From: Burkholderiaceae bacterium
GTDB lineage: Bacteria; Pseudomonadota; Gammaproteobacteria; Burkholderiales; Burkholderiaceae
Assembly (NCBI GenBank): GCA_027486025.1
Contig: JAIXPY010000185.1
Coordinates: 1-35,274, forward strand
Length of the DNA stretch: 35,274 nt
Direction: 5' to 3'
Under the pieces are notes generated by a model, which had not been told where the DNA came from, did not search any database, and was given only the letters and a program-made list of their open reading frames with translations. This document shows, piece by piece, positions 22,327-31,468 of this stretch. Positions within the stretch are counted from its first letter, which is position 1. Every line of letters starts with the position of its first letter. The translations under genes and the position numbers were made by a program.

Positions 22327-23268
22327 CTACTCAATCTTAGGCAATTCTTTTTGAATGATCTTTAAACCCTCGCGCAGAATGGAGTCATAGCGAGCACGCT
22401 CAGCACGAATGGTTTCTGGATTCCATTCAAAAAAGCCTTCGCCAGTCTTCATCCCCAGCTTGCCGCTTTTAGCGCGATCGCCCAAACAGTTAGCGATGTT
22501 GGGTGAGTTATTCAGTGATGGATAAATACTCGCCCCTGCTGCAGCGTGAATCTCGATACCTGCATGATCGCGCTGCATCACTGGGCCAGCTGCAAGGTAG
22601 CGGAAACCAAAACCAAAGCGGACGGCTTTATCCACGTCTTCTGGCGTAGCAATGCCTTCGTCGATCAGATAAAACGCCTCGCGCGAAAGTGCATGCTGCA
22701 AGCGGTTTGCCAAAAATCCATGCAAATCTTTTTTGACCATCACCGGCACCATACCGCATGCAGTCATCAGGCGCGACAAACTCTCTGCCACCATCTTGGA
22801 GGTCTTCTCGCCACACACAACTTCAACACACGGCACAATGTGCGCCGGCATAAAGAAATGCAAACCAATCATCCGGGCGGTTGTTTTGAGGCCAGCTGCA
22901 ATTTCACTAATGGGAAAGCTGGAACTATTGCTCGCTAATACTGTTTCGGGCTTAGCCCGCTTTTCCAGTTCAGAAAAGAGTGATTGCTTTAAGTCAAGGC
23001 GCTCGGGTATGCACTCAATCACCAAATCCACATCGGCCCAATCAACTTCATCCAAGGAGCCAGCTACAGTCAATAAATGAATGCGGTTTTCATAACCCAA
23101 TTCGGTCATGGCATTGGCAAAGTAATTGGGTAGATGTGCACGGCGCTCAGTTGTTAACTCAACGACTTGCGTAGCGCAGCCACCTCGCGCGCACACGGCG
23201 GCAACATCGGCGCCCATGGTGCCGCCACCGATAATGACGACCTTGGTTTCAGCTGGGGTGAATAACAT
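22327..23268 (-). CDS. 3-hydroxyacyl-CoA dehydrogenase-like NAD-dependent oxidoreductase
   Basis: 313 residues. The N-terminal Rossmann domain has VVIIGGGTMGADVA. The catalytic stretch MIGLHFFMPAHIVPCVEVVCG contains the conserved His, and SNSSS and NRLQHALSREA follow the family pattern. The C-terminal dimerisation domain ends in the GMKTGEGFFEW motif. The family includes 3-hydroxybutyryl-CoA dehydrogenase and L-gulonate 3-dehydrogenase (lambda-crystallin type). Beside dehydratases and an aldolase the sugar-acid role is as likely as a fatty-acid one. ATG 23268 lies one base after the TGA of the dehydratase gene, with AAAGGA inside that gene, so the two are coupled. Confidence 0.85.
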   Translation of the reverse strand: MLFTPAETKVVIIGGGTMGADVAAVCARGGCATQVVELTTERRAHLPNYFANAMTELGYENRIHLLTVAGSLDEVDWADVDLVIECIPERLDLKQSLFSELEKRAKPETVLASNSSSFPISEIAAGLKTTARMIGLHFFMPAHIVPCVEVVCGEKTSKMVAESLSRLMTACGMVPVMVKKDLHGFLANRLQHALSREAFYLIDEGIATPEDVDKAVRFGFGFRYLAAGPVMQRDHAGIEIHAAAGASIYPSLNNSPNIANCLGDRAKSGKLGMKTGEGFFEWNPETIRAERARYDSILREGLKIIQKELPKIE

Positions 23269-23269
23269 T

Positions 23270-25039
23270 TCATTTTCCTTTAAGTAATGGTGCAGTACGC
23301 GTTGCGGCTGGGACCATAAAATCAAAATCACACCCAATATCAGCTTGGGTAACGGTGGTTTGGTAAAGGCGCCGATACCCTGTTGCGGGAATATTCAAGC
23401 GCACCGCTGGGGCTGCTAGTTCAGCCAAGCGGCGGGCAATTTCTGCATCATCCACTAATAACTCAATGCGGCGTTCATCCACATTCAATTCAATGATGTC
23501 GCCGTTACGCACGATCGCAAGCGGGCCATTTTCTGCCGACTCGGGGGTAACGTGCAAGACGATGGTGCCAAAAGCTGTACCACTCATGCGCGCATCCGAT
23601 ATCCGCACCATGTCTTTGACTCCTGCTTGCGCCAACTTTTTCGGGATCGGCAAATAGCCTGCCTCTGGCATACCGGGGGCACCTTTGGGGCCGGCGTTTT
23701 GCAAGACCAAGACATCATCCGCCTTGACATCTAAATCATCTCGATCGATGCGCAGAGCCAAATCTTCGAGTGAACTAAATACCACTGCGCGGCCACGGTG
23801 CTTGAGCAGCGAAGGGGATGCTGCAGAGTGCTTGATCACGGCGCCACGCGGCGCTAAATTGCCTTTTAATACAGCTAAACCACCAACCGGGAAAATCGGC
23901 TCTTGCGCAATCCGGATGACTTTGCGGTTGTGTGTCACGGGAGCGGCATCGATCTCTTCGCCCAAGGTTCTGCCACTGACAGTCATGCAATCCAAATAGA
24001 GGAGAGGCTTAAGCTCACGCAATACCGCCATGAGACCGCCATCTTCATTGAGGTGCTCCATGTAATGCATGCCGCTGGGCTTTAAATCCACTAGCACCGG
24101 CACATTGCGACCCAAACGATCAAATGCGTCGAGGTCAATTTTGACGCCTAAGCGTGCAGCAATCGCCGTGAAATGAATTAAGGCATTGGTTGATCCGCCA
24201 ATCGCATGCAGCACTGTCAAGGCGTTCGTCAGCGACTCCAAAGTCAGAATGCGCGCTGGCGTTAACGCTTTATCGGATGGCATCTTCGCTAATTCCACTG
24301 CCCTGCGGCCCGTTAACTCGGCTAAGCGAAAGCGTTCTGCCATCACGGCCGGTACTGCTGCTGTTCCAGGCAAGCTCATGCCGGCTGCCTCCACCATGCA
24401 AGCGATGGTACTGGCAGTACCCATCACCATGCAGGTGCCAGTTGTCGGAGCGAGTTTTTCATTGACGGCATCAATTTCGGTTTGATCGATTTCATTGGCG
24501 CGGAACTTGGCCCAATAGCGGCGGCAGTCGGTGCAGGCACCCAAACGATCACCTTGATATGTTGTGGTCAACATTGGTCCGGTTGGAATCGAGATGACGG
24601 GCACATCAACACTGGCCGCGCCCATCAGTTGCGCTGGTATGGTCTTATCGCAACCGCCAATTAAGATCACTGCATCGACGGGTTGAGCCCGCATCATTTC
24701 TTCGGTATCGAGCGCCATCAAATTACGCAGATACATACTCGTTGGAAAAGCAAAGGACTCATGCACCGATATGGTCGGAAAAACCATGGGCATGCCGCCG
24801 GCTTGCATCACACCACGCTTGGCAGCTTCAATCATTTGCGGCACGTTGCCATGGCATGGATTGAAATCGCTGAAGGTGTTCGTAATGCCAATAATCGGTC
24901 GGTCGAGCGCGCTGTCACTAAAGCCCATAGCCTTAATGAAGGCTTTTCGTAGAAATAGGGAGAAACCAGCATCTCCGTAACGGGTTAAACCCTTACGCAT
25001 GCCACTTGGATTGTCATTGGAGTTCGCTGAATTACTCAA
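23270..25039 (-). CDS. IlvD/Edd-family dehydratase (dihydroxy-acid or sugar-acid dehydratase)
   Basis: 589 residues from TTG 25039. Cys62 (FNPCHG), Cys130 (GGCDKT) and Cys203 (TGTCMVMGTAST) are the three iron-sulfur cluster ligands of the family, and GPKGAPGMPE and the C-terminal SGTAFGTIVLHVTPE block are also conserved. Such enzymes dehydrate 2,3-dihydroxy acids, either in valine/isoleucine synthesis or for aldonic acids. The neighbours (aldolase, 2-hydroxyacid dehydrogenase, TRAP transporter) favour an aldonate substrate over IlvD proper. The TTG has AGGA 8 nt upstream; an in-frame GTG at 25093 has none, and ATG 25000 is the next option. It is divergent from the 2-hydroxyacid dehydrogenase gene. 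Confidence 0.87.
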   Translation of the reverse strand: MSNSANSNDNPSGMRKGLTRYGDAGFSLFLRKAFIKAMGFSDSALDRPIIGITNTFSDFNPCHGNVPQMIEAAKRGVMQAGGMPMVFPTISVHESFAFPTSMYLRNLMALDTEEMMRAQPVDAVILIGGCDKTIPAQLMGAASVDVPVISIPTGPMLTTTYQGDRLGACTDCRRYWAKFRANEIDQTEIDAVNEKLAPTTGTCMVMGTASTIACMVEAAGMSLPGTAAVPAVMAERFRLAELTGRRAVELAKMPSDKALTPARILTLESLTNALTVLHAIGGSTNALIHFTAIAARLGVKIDLDAFDRLGRNVPVLVDLKPSGMHYMEHLNEDGGLMAVLRELKPLLYLDCMTVSGRTLGEEIDAAPVTHNRKVIRIAQEPIFPVGGLAVLKGNLAPRGAVIKHSAASPSLLKHRGRAVVFSSLEDLALRIDRDDLDVKADDVLVLQNAGPKGAPGMPEAGYLPIPKKLAQAGVKDMVRISDARMSGTAFGTIVLHVTPESAENGPLAIVRNGDIIELNVDERRIELLVDDAEIARRLAELAAPAVRLNIPATGYRRLYQTTVTQADIGCDFDFMVPAATRTAPLLKGK

Positions 25040-25133
25040 GGGGGTTTTCCTGTTGATGTAGGTAGGAGAAAGTGGTGAATTTGTTAAATCCACTTACAAT
25101 AGCGCATTATTTCAATAAAAATAGTAGTGAGAC

Positions 25134-26060
25134 ATGATCCCCGTCAATTCGGTGTTGCAGGTCGGTTCGTTTCCAGAAGTGATGCAAGCGGAAATCAACC
25201 GAAGCCTGAAAACTGTGCAATTAATCAATCCCCATGAGCCCGTTCCTGCTGGTTCGTATGAGGCGATCCTGACACGCTCCAACACCCCGATTCCCGAAAG
25301 CCTGCTCCGCCAAATTCCGAACCTCAAAGTAATCGCCTGCTGCGGAGTTGGCTACGATAATCTTCCTTTAGATTACCTCAAGAGCCACAGCATTCAGGCA
25401 AGCACCACCCCGGGGGTTCTCAATGATGCCGTGTGTGAGCTGGGTATTGGCCTTTTGTTTGCATTGCTGCGCCGCCTACCTGCAGCCGATCTATTTACCC
25501 GTTCTGGTGCATGGCAAGAACAAGCCTTCCCGATTACAACTACCCTGGCCGGCAAAACAGTGGGTATTGTGGGTTTAGGGCGAATTGGCCAGGACCTAGC
25601 TAAGCGTCTTGAAGCATTTGGCGTGACGATTGCCTATACCGGGCCTAGTGCTAAACAATGTTCTTACGCCTTCTACAGCAGCGCAGTTGCGCTGGCTGAG
25701 GCAGCTGATGTGCTGGTATTGACCTGCCCAGGGGGGCCTGAAACCGAGCGCATGATCGACGCAAACGTCTTAAACGCTCTAGGACCGAATGGGTTTTTAG
25801 TGAATATTGCCCGCGGCAGTGTGGTGGACGAATCTGCGCTGATTTCTGCATTGCAGCAAAATCGTATCGCTGGGGCAGCACTCGATGTATTCGAAAACGA
25901 ACCCAGGTTGAATTCCGCCTTCATACAGCTCCATAATGTGGTGCTGAGCCCCCACATCGGCAGTGCTACGCGTGAAACACGCCAAGCGATGACCCGTTTG
26001 GCAATTGATAACTTAGAGGCATTTTTTAACCACCGTCCTTTATTAACACCAGTCCACTAG
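25134..26060 (+). CDS. D-2-hydroxyacid dehydrogenase (hydroxypyruvate/glyoxylate reductase-like)
   Basis: 308 residues. The NAD(P) motif GIVGLGRIGQDLA (about 145) and the catalytic triad in NIARGSVVD (Arg), DVFENEP (Glu) and LSPHIGSAT (His) are intact. The early GVGYDNLPLDY segment is typical of the GhrB/hydroxypyruvate reductase branch. It would reduce glyoxylate, hydroxypyruvate or another 2-oxo acid fragment arising from sugar-acid cleavage. It heads a plus-strand series with the aldolase gene 14 bp downstream. The gap of 94 bp to the divergent dehydratase gene must hold both promoters; no regulator gene is nearby. Confidence 0.9.
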   Translation: MIPVNSVLQVGSFPEVMQAEINRSLKTVQLINPHEPVPAGSYEAILTRSNTPIPESLLRQIPNLKVIACCGVGYDNLPLDYLKSHSIQASTTPGVLNDAVCELGIGLLFALLRRLPAADLFTRSGAWQEQAFPITTTLAGKTVGIVGLGRIGQDLAKRLEAFGVTIAYTGPSAKQCSYAFYSSAVALAEAADVLVLTCPGGPETERMIDANVLNALGPNGFLVNIARGSVVDESALISALQQNRIAGAALDVFENEPRLNSAFIQLHNVVLSPHIGSATRETRQAMTRLAIDNLEAFFNHRPLLTPVH

Positions 26061-26074
26061 AAATCGGAGATCCC

Positions 26075-26998
26075 ATGTTGACCCCCAAGCCTTCCTCACT
26101 GTCCGCAGTCCTCTCGCCTGTTATCACTCCATTCAATGCGGATGGCAGTCCCAATATTCAAAAGCTTCTGAAACAATGCAAATGGCTTGAAGCCAATGGC
26201 GTTGGTCATGCCGTCTTTGGCACTAACTCTGAAGCCAATTCGATTTCTACCTTACAAAAGCTGCACGCACTCGATGAGCTCATTCGCGGCGGCCTCAATC
26301 CTGCACATATGATGCCTGGCACTGGCGCTTGTTCAATTGATGCGGCAGTGCAGATGACCAAGGCGGCAGTAGAAGCCAAATGCGGCGGCGTCTTGATGCT
26401 ACCGCCCTTCTATTACAAAGACATTTGCGATGACGGCTTATTTGCCTATTTTGCCGAGGTGATTGAAAAAGTAGGCGATCCCAAGTTGCAGATTTACATC
26501 TACAACATTCCACCAGTGACCAAGATTTCATTAAGCCTGTCGCTGCTAGAGCGACTAGTCAAGGCCTACCCCAACACGGTAATTGGCATGAAAGACAGCT
26601 CGGGCGATTGGGCCTACACCGAGTCAGTCATTAAGTTATTAGCTCCAGAAGGTTTCCGAGTCTACGCTGGCAGCGAAGTATTTTTAATGCGCACCATGCG
26701 CGCTGGTGGCGTCGGCTGTATCTCCGCAACGGCAAACGTCAATCCCAAGGCCATCGCCACTTTAGCTGCCAACTGGCAAGACGCTGGCGCAGACCAGCAT
26801 CAAGCCAATTTGGATCAGGTACGTGCCATCTTCCAAAAGTATCAGATGATTGCCGCCCTGAAAACAGCGGTAGCGCACTACAGTAAAGATGCCGACTGGC
26901 TGCGCATTCGCCCTCCTTTGATGCCTTTAGGTGCTGACCAGCAAAAGAAATTGATTGCTGAATTAGATGAAATTCACTTCTCAATGCCGGGTCTTTAA
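26075..26998 (+). CDS. DHDPS/N-acetylneuraminate lyase superfamily aldolase
   Basis: 307 residues with the class I aldolase TIM barrel: SPVITPFNADGS at the first strand, the FGTNSEANS loop (about 48-56), Tyr143 in YIYNIPP and the Schiff-base Lys173 in GMKDSSGD. GTNSEA replaces the GTTGES of true dihydrodipicolinate synthase, which points to another 2-oxo acid substrate, such as a 2-keto-3-deoxy aldonate. It would split it into pyruvate and an aldehyde. It lies between the 2-hydroxyacid dehydrogenase and the transporter genes on the same strand. Confidence 0.87.
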   Translation: MLTPKPSSLSAVLSPVITPFNADGSPNIQKLLKQCKWLEANGVGHAVFGTNSEANSISTLQKLHALDELIRGGLNPAHMMPGTGACSIDAAVQMTKAAVEAKCGGVLMLPPFYYKDICDDGLFAYFAEVIEKVGDPKLQIYIYNIPPVTKISLSLSLLERLVKAYPNTVIGMKDSSGDWAYTESVIKLLAPEGFRVYAGSEVFLMRTMRAGGVGCISATANVNPKAIATLAANWQDAGADQHQANLDQVRAIFQKYQMIAALKTAVAHYSKDADWLRIRPPLMPLGADQQKKLIAELDEIHFSMPGL

Positions 26999-27076
26999 GG
27001 AATCAGTTGGATTTTTGCAAAATATAATGTTTACTTGCTACACCCTTCAATAAAACGTACTAGGAGATAACAAAAA

Positions 27077-28027
27077 ATGAAACTGTTTAAAGTCCTTGCA
27101 CTAACGCTCAGCCTAGGCTGCATGAGCGTTCAGGCGCAAAATTTATCGATTGCCACTGGCGGTACAGGTGGCGTTTATTACCCTATGGGCGGTGGTTTGG
27201 CAGCAGTATTGTCAAAGCACGTTTCTGGTATGTCCGCTACTGCCGAAGTAACGGGCGGATCCGTAGACAACCTGAAATTGATTGGTACAGGTAAACCCTA
27301 TGTTGGCTTTTCGATGGCCGATGCTGCAAAAGACGCTATTTCAGGTGAAGACAAATTTAAGGGTAAGCCAATTGATCTGCGCACCTTATTGATTCTGTAT
27401 CCAAACCAGATGCACGTTGCAACAGTGGAATCTACTGGCATTAAGACCATGCAAGACCTCAAAGGCAAGCGTGTTAGCACTGGCTCGCCCGGTAGCGCTA
27501 CCGAAGTGATGGCCTTCCGTCTCTTAGAGGCAGCTGGCTTAGATCCAAACAAAGATGTGAAACGCGAGCGTTTGAGCGTTGCTGAGTCTGTCAATGCTGT
27601 AAAAGATCGCAAGATTGATGCGTTCTTTTGGGTTGGTGGTTTGCCAACTGCAGCGGTCACCGATTTAGCCAACAGCCCTGGTATGAAAATTGTGATGGTA
27701 GACACTTCTGCAGAAGTGCCTGCAATGAACAAGAAATACGGTAACTTGTATTTCCCATCGACGATTTCCAAGCAAACCTATAGCGGCATGGCAAAAGACA
27801 ACAACGTTGCTGCTGTTGCCAATATTTTGGTTGTCAGTTCAGCCATGTCGGATGCCGAAGCCTACAAAATCGTCAAGGCAATTTTTGACAACCAATTGGA
27901 ATTGGTTCGTTCGCACGCAGAGTATCGCAATGTGAAGCTTGAGAATCAAAAGGCAGGCTCAACACCAGTTGCGTATCATCCAGGCGCCTTAAAGTACTTT
28001 AAAGAAAAAGGTATCAAGGTAAATTAA
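27077..28027 (+). CDS. TAXI-family TRAP transporter substrate-binding protein
   Basis: 316 residues. A signal peptide (1-20, ending in VQA-QN) precedes LSIATGGTGGVYYPMGGGLA, the signature of TAXI solute receptors. VSTGSPGSATEVMAFRLLEAAG and DAFFWVGGLPTAAV fit the family. It delivers substrate to the fused permease encoded next. TAXI receptors are known for glutamate and some organic acids; the ligand here is unknown. AGGAG lies 10 nt upstream of the ATG. A TATAAT at 27023-27028 may be part of an internal promoter, but no matching -35 is seen. Confidence 0.93.
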   Translation: MKLFKVLALTLSLGCMSVQAQNLSIATGGTGGVYYPMGGGLAAVLSKHVSGMSATAEVTGGSVDNLKLIGTGKPYVGFSMADAAKDAISGEDKFKGKPIDLRTLLILYPNQMHVATVESTGIKTMQDLKGKRVSTGSPGSATEVMAFRLLEAAGLDPNKDVKRERLSVAESVNAVKDRKIDAFFWVGGLPTAAVTDLANSPGMKIVMVDTSAEVPAMNKKYGNLYFPSTISKQTYSGMAKDNNVAAVANILVVSSAMSDAEAYKIVKAIFDNQLELVRSHAEYRNVKLENQKAGSTPVAYHPGALKYFKEKGIKVN

Positions 28028-28079
28028 TTACCTAAATACCAATGTAGTTTGAATTGAAGATAGAAAATTAGGCAGGGAT

Positions 28080-30095
28080 ATGACCCAAGCAGCAATTGAT
28101 ACAGCAACACAAGAAAAGTTAGACGCCTTCATTAAGCAGGAAGAAGGTGACTCCAATGACTACAAAGGGCTATTGGCTAAATTTATAGTCCTGGTTGCCG
28201 TGGGCATGTCCTTGTTTCATTTATATGCAGCCTATTACATCGTGCCAACCCACCAGTTACGGGTTGTGCACGTTGCTTTAGTTCTTTTTTTACTGTTTCT
28301 GAGTTTTCCAATTTCCAATCGCTTTAAAAATCGATTGATGTGGTGGGACGTTATTTTTAGTCTCCTTGCAATCTATATTTCGTATTACGTCCTCAGTGGT
28401 GGCGATGACTTTACCGATCGCAACACCGCACCCGACCCCAAGGATGTTTATTTAGGTATTGCTTTAATTCTCCTTATTTTGGAGGGTGTACGCCGTACGA
28501 ACGGCATGATCCTCGTTGGTGTCACCGTTTGTTTCTTGCTTTACGCCCTTTTTGGCAACCATTTGCCGGCGCCATGGACACATAAAGGGTATGAATTAGA
28601 TCGCCTCGTCGGCTTTATGTACATGACCCTAGAGGGCATCTACGGCACTGCGATTGACGTGTCTGCAACCCTCATTATTTTGTTTACGATCTTTGGCGCC
28701 TTTTTACAATTCACGGGCGCAGGCAAGTTCTTTATTGATTTTTCCTTTGCTGCCATGGGCGGCAAATCCTCTGGCGTAGGTCGCACGATTGTGCTCTCGT
28801 CTTTCTTACTCGGCGGCCCTTCTGGCTCCGGCGTAGCCACAACCGTGACAGTAGGCTCCGTTGCAGCCCCCATGCTAGATAAAGTCGGTTACGAAAAAAA
28901 TGCGGCAGGTGGCTTGCTGGCTGCTGGCGGATTGGGTGCGATTATTTCTCCACCCGTACTTGGTGCCGCCGCCTTCTTAATTGCTGACTTTTTGAAGATT
29001 TCCTATTTGGATGTGCTCTTAATGGCGTGCATACCAACCATCTTGTTTTACCTTGGCTTATTTGTCATGGTTGAGATCGATGTGCGTAAGTACAAGATGA
29101 AAAGCATTCATTTTGAATCTGCAGAATCTGCATGGCAACTCACAAAGAAGTATTGGTTTCACTTCTTTTCGCTAATTTCCATCGTAGTGTTCATGCTGAT
29201 GGGCTTCTCTCCAGTATTGTCCGTATTTGCTGCGACTGTGGTCTCGGCCCTGACTAGCATGCTGCGCGAAGATACGGCGATCATTCCCTACGCTTGGTTT
29301 AAAGGAAAGATGCCGATTCTGTCTGGCCTCTACAACTCCAACTTAACCAAATCATTGGCTGCAGGCTCTACCGGTGTTATATCGATTGCAGCAACCTGCG
29401 CGGGCGCTGGACTCATTGTGGGTACCGTTACGCTCACCGGCCTTGGTCTCAAATTTAGCTCGATTGTGATTCAGTATGCCGATGGCTCTTTACTCCTGAC
29501 CGCGATCTTTACTGCCTTGGTGGTGTGGGTGGTTGGCCTGGCTGTACCCGTTACCGCCTCTTACATTATTTGTGCTGTGATTGCTGCCCCTGCGCTGATT
29601 AACTTAGGAGTACCGGCATTTGCGGCGCACATGTTCATTTTCTATTACGCCGTACTTTCCGAAGTATCACCGCCGACTGCTCTATCGCCGTTTGCTGCTG
29701 CAGCGATCTGCAAGGGTGATCCGTACAAAACAACCTTGCAGTCATGGAAATACGTTGCTCCTGCGATATTGGTGCCCTTCATGTTTGTACTGGATAAGTC
29801 AGGCGTTAGTTTGCTGCTGATGGGCTCAACCTCAGCGCTTGAACAAGCCAATTGGAGCGAGATCGCTTGGATTACCTTTACTGCCATTGCCGGAATTATT
29901 TGCCTTGCTGGCGGCTTACAAGGGTGGTTTATCGAAAAAACGAACCCGATCGAACGGATAGTAATGATTGCGTCCGGTGTAGCGCTGGCCTACCCATCGA
30001 ATGAGGCGGATGTGGGTGGCTTTATCGGCTTTGGCCTAGTTCTACTCTCTCAAATCATTCGCAATCGCCGTCAACGACCGCCGGCAATCGCCTAA
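28080..30095 (+). CDS. TRAP transporter permease, fused 4TM/12TM subunits
   Basis: 671 residues, almost wholly hydrophobic after residue 35, with 15-18 membrane segments. The first four (about 35-175) correspond to the small DctQ subunit and the rest to DctM, as in TAXI-linked fusions. FLLGGPSGSGVATTVTVGSVAAPMLDKVGY and GGLGAIISPPVLGAAAFLIADFL are signature regions of the large subunit. It imports the receptor-bound substrate using an ion gradient, probably sodium. It begins 52 bp after the receptor gene and is followed by a strong terminator at 30131-30159. Confidence 0.93.
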   Translation: MTQAAIDTATQEKLDAFIKQEEGDSNDYKGLLAKFIVLVAVGMSLFHLYAAYYIVPTHQLRVVHVALVLFLLFLSFPISNRFKNRLMWWDVIFSLLAIYISYYVLSGGDDFTDRNTAPDPKDVYLGIALILLILEGVRRTNGMILVGVTVCFLLYALFGNHLPAPWTHKGYELDRLVGFMYMTLEGIYGTAIDVSATLIILFTIFGAFLQFTGAGKFFIDFSFAAMGGKSSGVGRTIVLSSFLLGGPSGSGVATTVTVGSVAAPMLDKVGYEKNAAGGLLAAGGLGAIISPPVLGAAAFLIADFLKISYLDVLLMACIPTILFYLGLFVMVEIDVRKYKMKSIHFESAESAWQLTKKYWFHFFSLISIVVFMLMGFSPVLSVFAATVVSALTSMLREDTAIIPYAWFKGKMPILSGLYNSNLTKSLAAGSTGVISIAATCAGAGLIVGTVTLTGLGLKFSSIVIQYADGSLLLTAIFTALVVWVVGLAVPVTASYIICAVIAAPALINLGVPAFAAHMFIFYYAVLSEVSPPTALSPFAAAAICKGDPYKTTLQSWKYVAPAILVPFMFVLDKSGVSLLLMGSTSALEQANWSEIAWITFTAIAGIICLAGGLQGWFIEKTNPIERIVMIASGVALAYPSNEADVGGFIGFGLVLLSQIIRNRRQRPPAIA

Positions 30096-30130
30096 GGCTT
30101 CTGACATTCGCTTTTGAGTGTTGTGATCAA

Positions 30131-30163
30131 AATAATGCCCGCATCATGCGGGCATTATTCTTT
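30131..30163. terminator. Bidirectional terminator between the TRAP permease and the enolase-family gene
   Basis: AATAATGCCCGCA pairs with TGCGGGCATTATT (13 bp, loop of 3 nt). The T-rich ends on both strands (TTATTCTTTT on plus, and the matching TTATTTTG on minus) suit termination of both convergent genes. Confidence 0.88.
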
Positions 30164-30197
30164 TGGAACTCTGGGCAATATCGGCTAGGCGCCTAGA

Positions 30198-31334
30198 TTA
30201 CTTGGTGATTTTGCTCCAAGCGGATTTGCCTGCGTACTTTTGAATCGCTTTTTCATCAAACTCAAACCCCAATCCAGGGGTTTTGTGCAAAATCAAATCG
30301 CCATTTTTAAATGCCAATTGCTTGTTGATTAAGTTGCGGAAATTGAGTACTTGATCGTCGAGGAAAAACTCCACAAAACGGGCATTGGGCGTTGCGGCAA
30401 CCAGTGGCGCATGCAAATCATGCATCCAGTGGGGGCAGACCGTCACGCCCTTGCAGTCGGCGTATGCTGAAATCCGGCGCCACTCGGTAATGCCGCCACA
30501 TACTGCTGCATCCGATTGCAGTATCGCTGCGCCACCGGCTTCGATCAACTCTCTAAAGCGCCAGCGTCCGGCCTCCATCTCGCCCGTGGCGACATTGATG
30601 GTGGTGCGCTGCGCGAGGGCGGCGTGCAAATCAATCGCATCCGACGAGAACGGCTCTTCAATCCAGTATGGGTTGTAGTCTTCAAAGCGACGGATGTACT
30701 CGAGCGCAGTAGGTAAATCACGCCAAGCATTGTTAGCATCCAAGGTCAGCAAGACATCATCGCCCACTGCAATACGTGCTGCCCGGACCCGCTCTTCCTC
30801 TTCCCGCGGAGAAAGGCGGCCTACCTTCATTTTGACGGCCTTAAAGCCTTGTTTGACATAGGACTCCATTTCTTTGCCAAGCTTGGCAGGCGTTTTGCCT
30901 TCCAGGTAATACCCTCCACTAGCATAGGCCGGTACTCGGTCTTCCACCACAGAGCCTAAATAGTGGTGCAGCGGTAAGCCTGCGGAACGGGCATTTAAAT
31001 CCCAGAGGGCCGTATCTAAAATCGAGATGGCGCGCATCACCGCACCAGCACGCCCCTGAAGAATTGATTCTTCGTACATCGCCATCCACAAGCCTTCGGA
31101 GCGGTGGCTATTTTGACCAATCAGTTTTTTGGCGAGCAATTGCTCCACCGCCACTTTGGCGATGGCGCCGCCCGCACTGCCAACATAACAAAATCCAATG
31201 CCCTCAATGCCTTCTTTACTGCGCACCTTGACGATGCAGTAATGACGCTCTGAAACGGTTCGCGTTGAAAATGAGGTGACTTTATCCAATGGGACGCTTA
31301 CCGCGGCTACTTGGATTGATTCGATAATGGGCAT
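30198..31334 (-). CDS. Enolase-superfamily enzyme (mandelate racemase/muconate lactonizing type)
   Basis: 378 residues. The capping domain is followed by a barrel with KMK (Lys168, Lys170), metal ligands Asp199 (LDANNAW), Glu226 (WIEEPF) and Glu252 (TGEME), and the opposite base His302 in CPHWMHDLH. A KxK on one side and a His on the other is the pattern of acid-sugar dehydratases and racemases. It would abstract the proton next to a carboxylate. AAGGA lies 6 nt before ATG 31334. It faces the TRAP genes across a shared terminator and probably belongs to the same pathway by function, though it is transcribed separately. Confidence 0.9.
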   Translation of the reverse strand: MPIIESIQVAAVSVPLDKVTSFSTRTVSERHYCIVKVRSKEGIEGIGFCYVGSAGGAIAKVAVEQLLAKKLIGQNSHRSEGLWMAMYEESILQGRAGAVMRAISILDTALWDLNARSAGLPLHHYLGSVVEDRVPAYASGGYYLEGKTPAKLGKEMESYVKQGFKAVKMKVGRLSPREEEERVRAARIAVGDDVLLTLDANNAWRDLPTALEYIRRFEDYNPYWIEEPFSSDAIDLHAALAQRTTINVATGEMEAGRWRFRELIEAGGAAILQSDAAVCGGITEWRRISAYADCKGVTVCPHWMHDLHAPLVAATPNARFVEFFLDDQVLNFRNLINKQLAFKNGDLILHKTPGLGFEFDEKAIQKYAGKSAWSKITK

Positions 31335-31386
31335 GGCAGATCCTTGTCAGAAAAAAAGATTGTAGACACAATCAGACTGACTTAAT

Positions 31387-31415
31387 TTGACCATGAGCAA
31401 TTCACTAATTATGTT
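31387..31415 (+). promoter_or_regulatory. Probable sigma70 promoter for the M23 peptidase-ccm genes
   Basis: TTGACC (31387-31392) and TATGTT (31410-31415) are separated by 17 nt, 53 nt before the GTG start of the M23 gene. The -35 matches 5 of 6 and the -10 matches 4 of 6 consensus bases. Confidence 0.5.
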
Positions 31416-31468
31416 GCAGTGCAAAATCATAATCTGACACTGAGGGCACAATATTAGATAATCAGGGG

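Noticed and set aside
27007..27028. Promoter before the TAXI receptor gene
   Set aside because: TATAAT is perfect, but the nearest -35-like TTGGAT is only 10 nt away, so spacing is wrong; left as a remark only.
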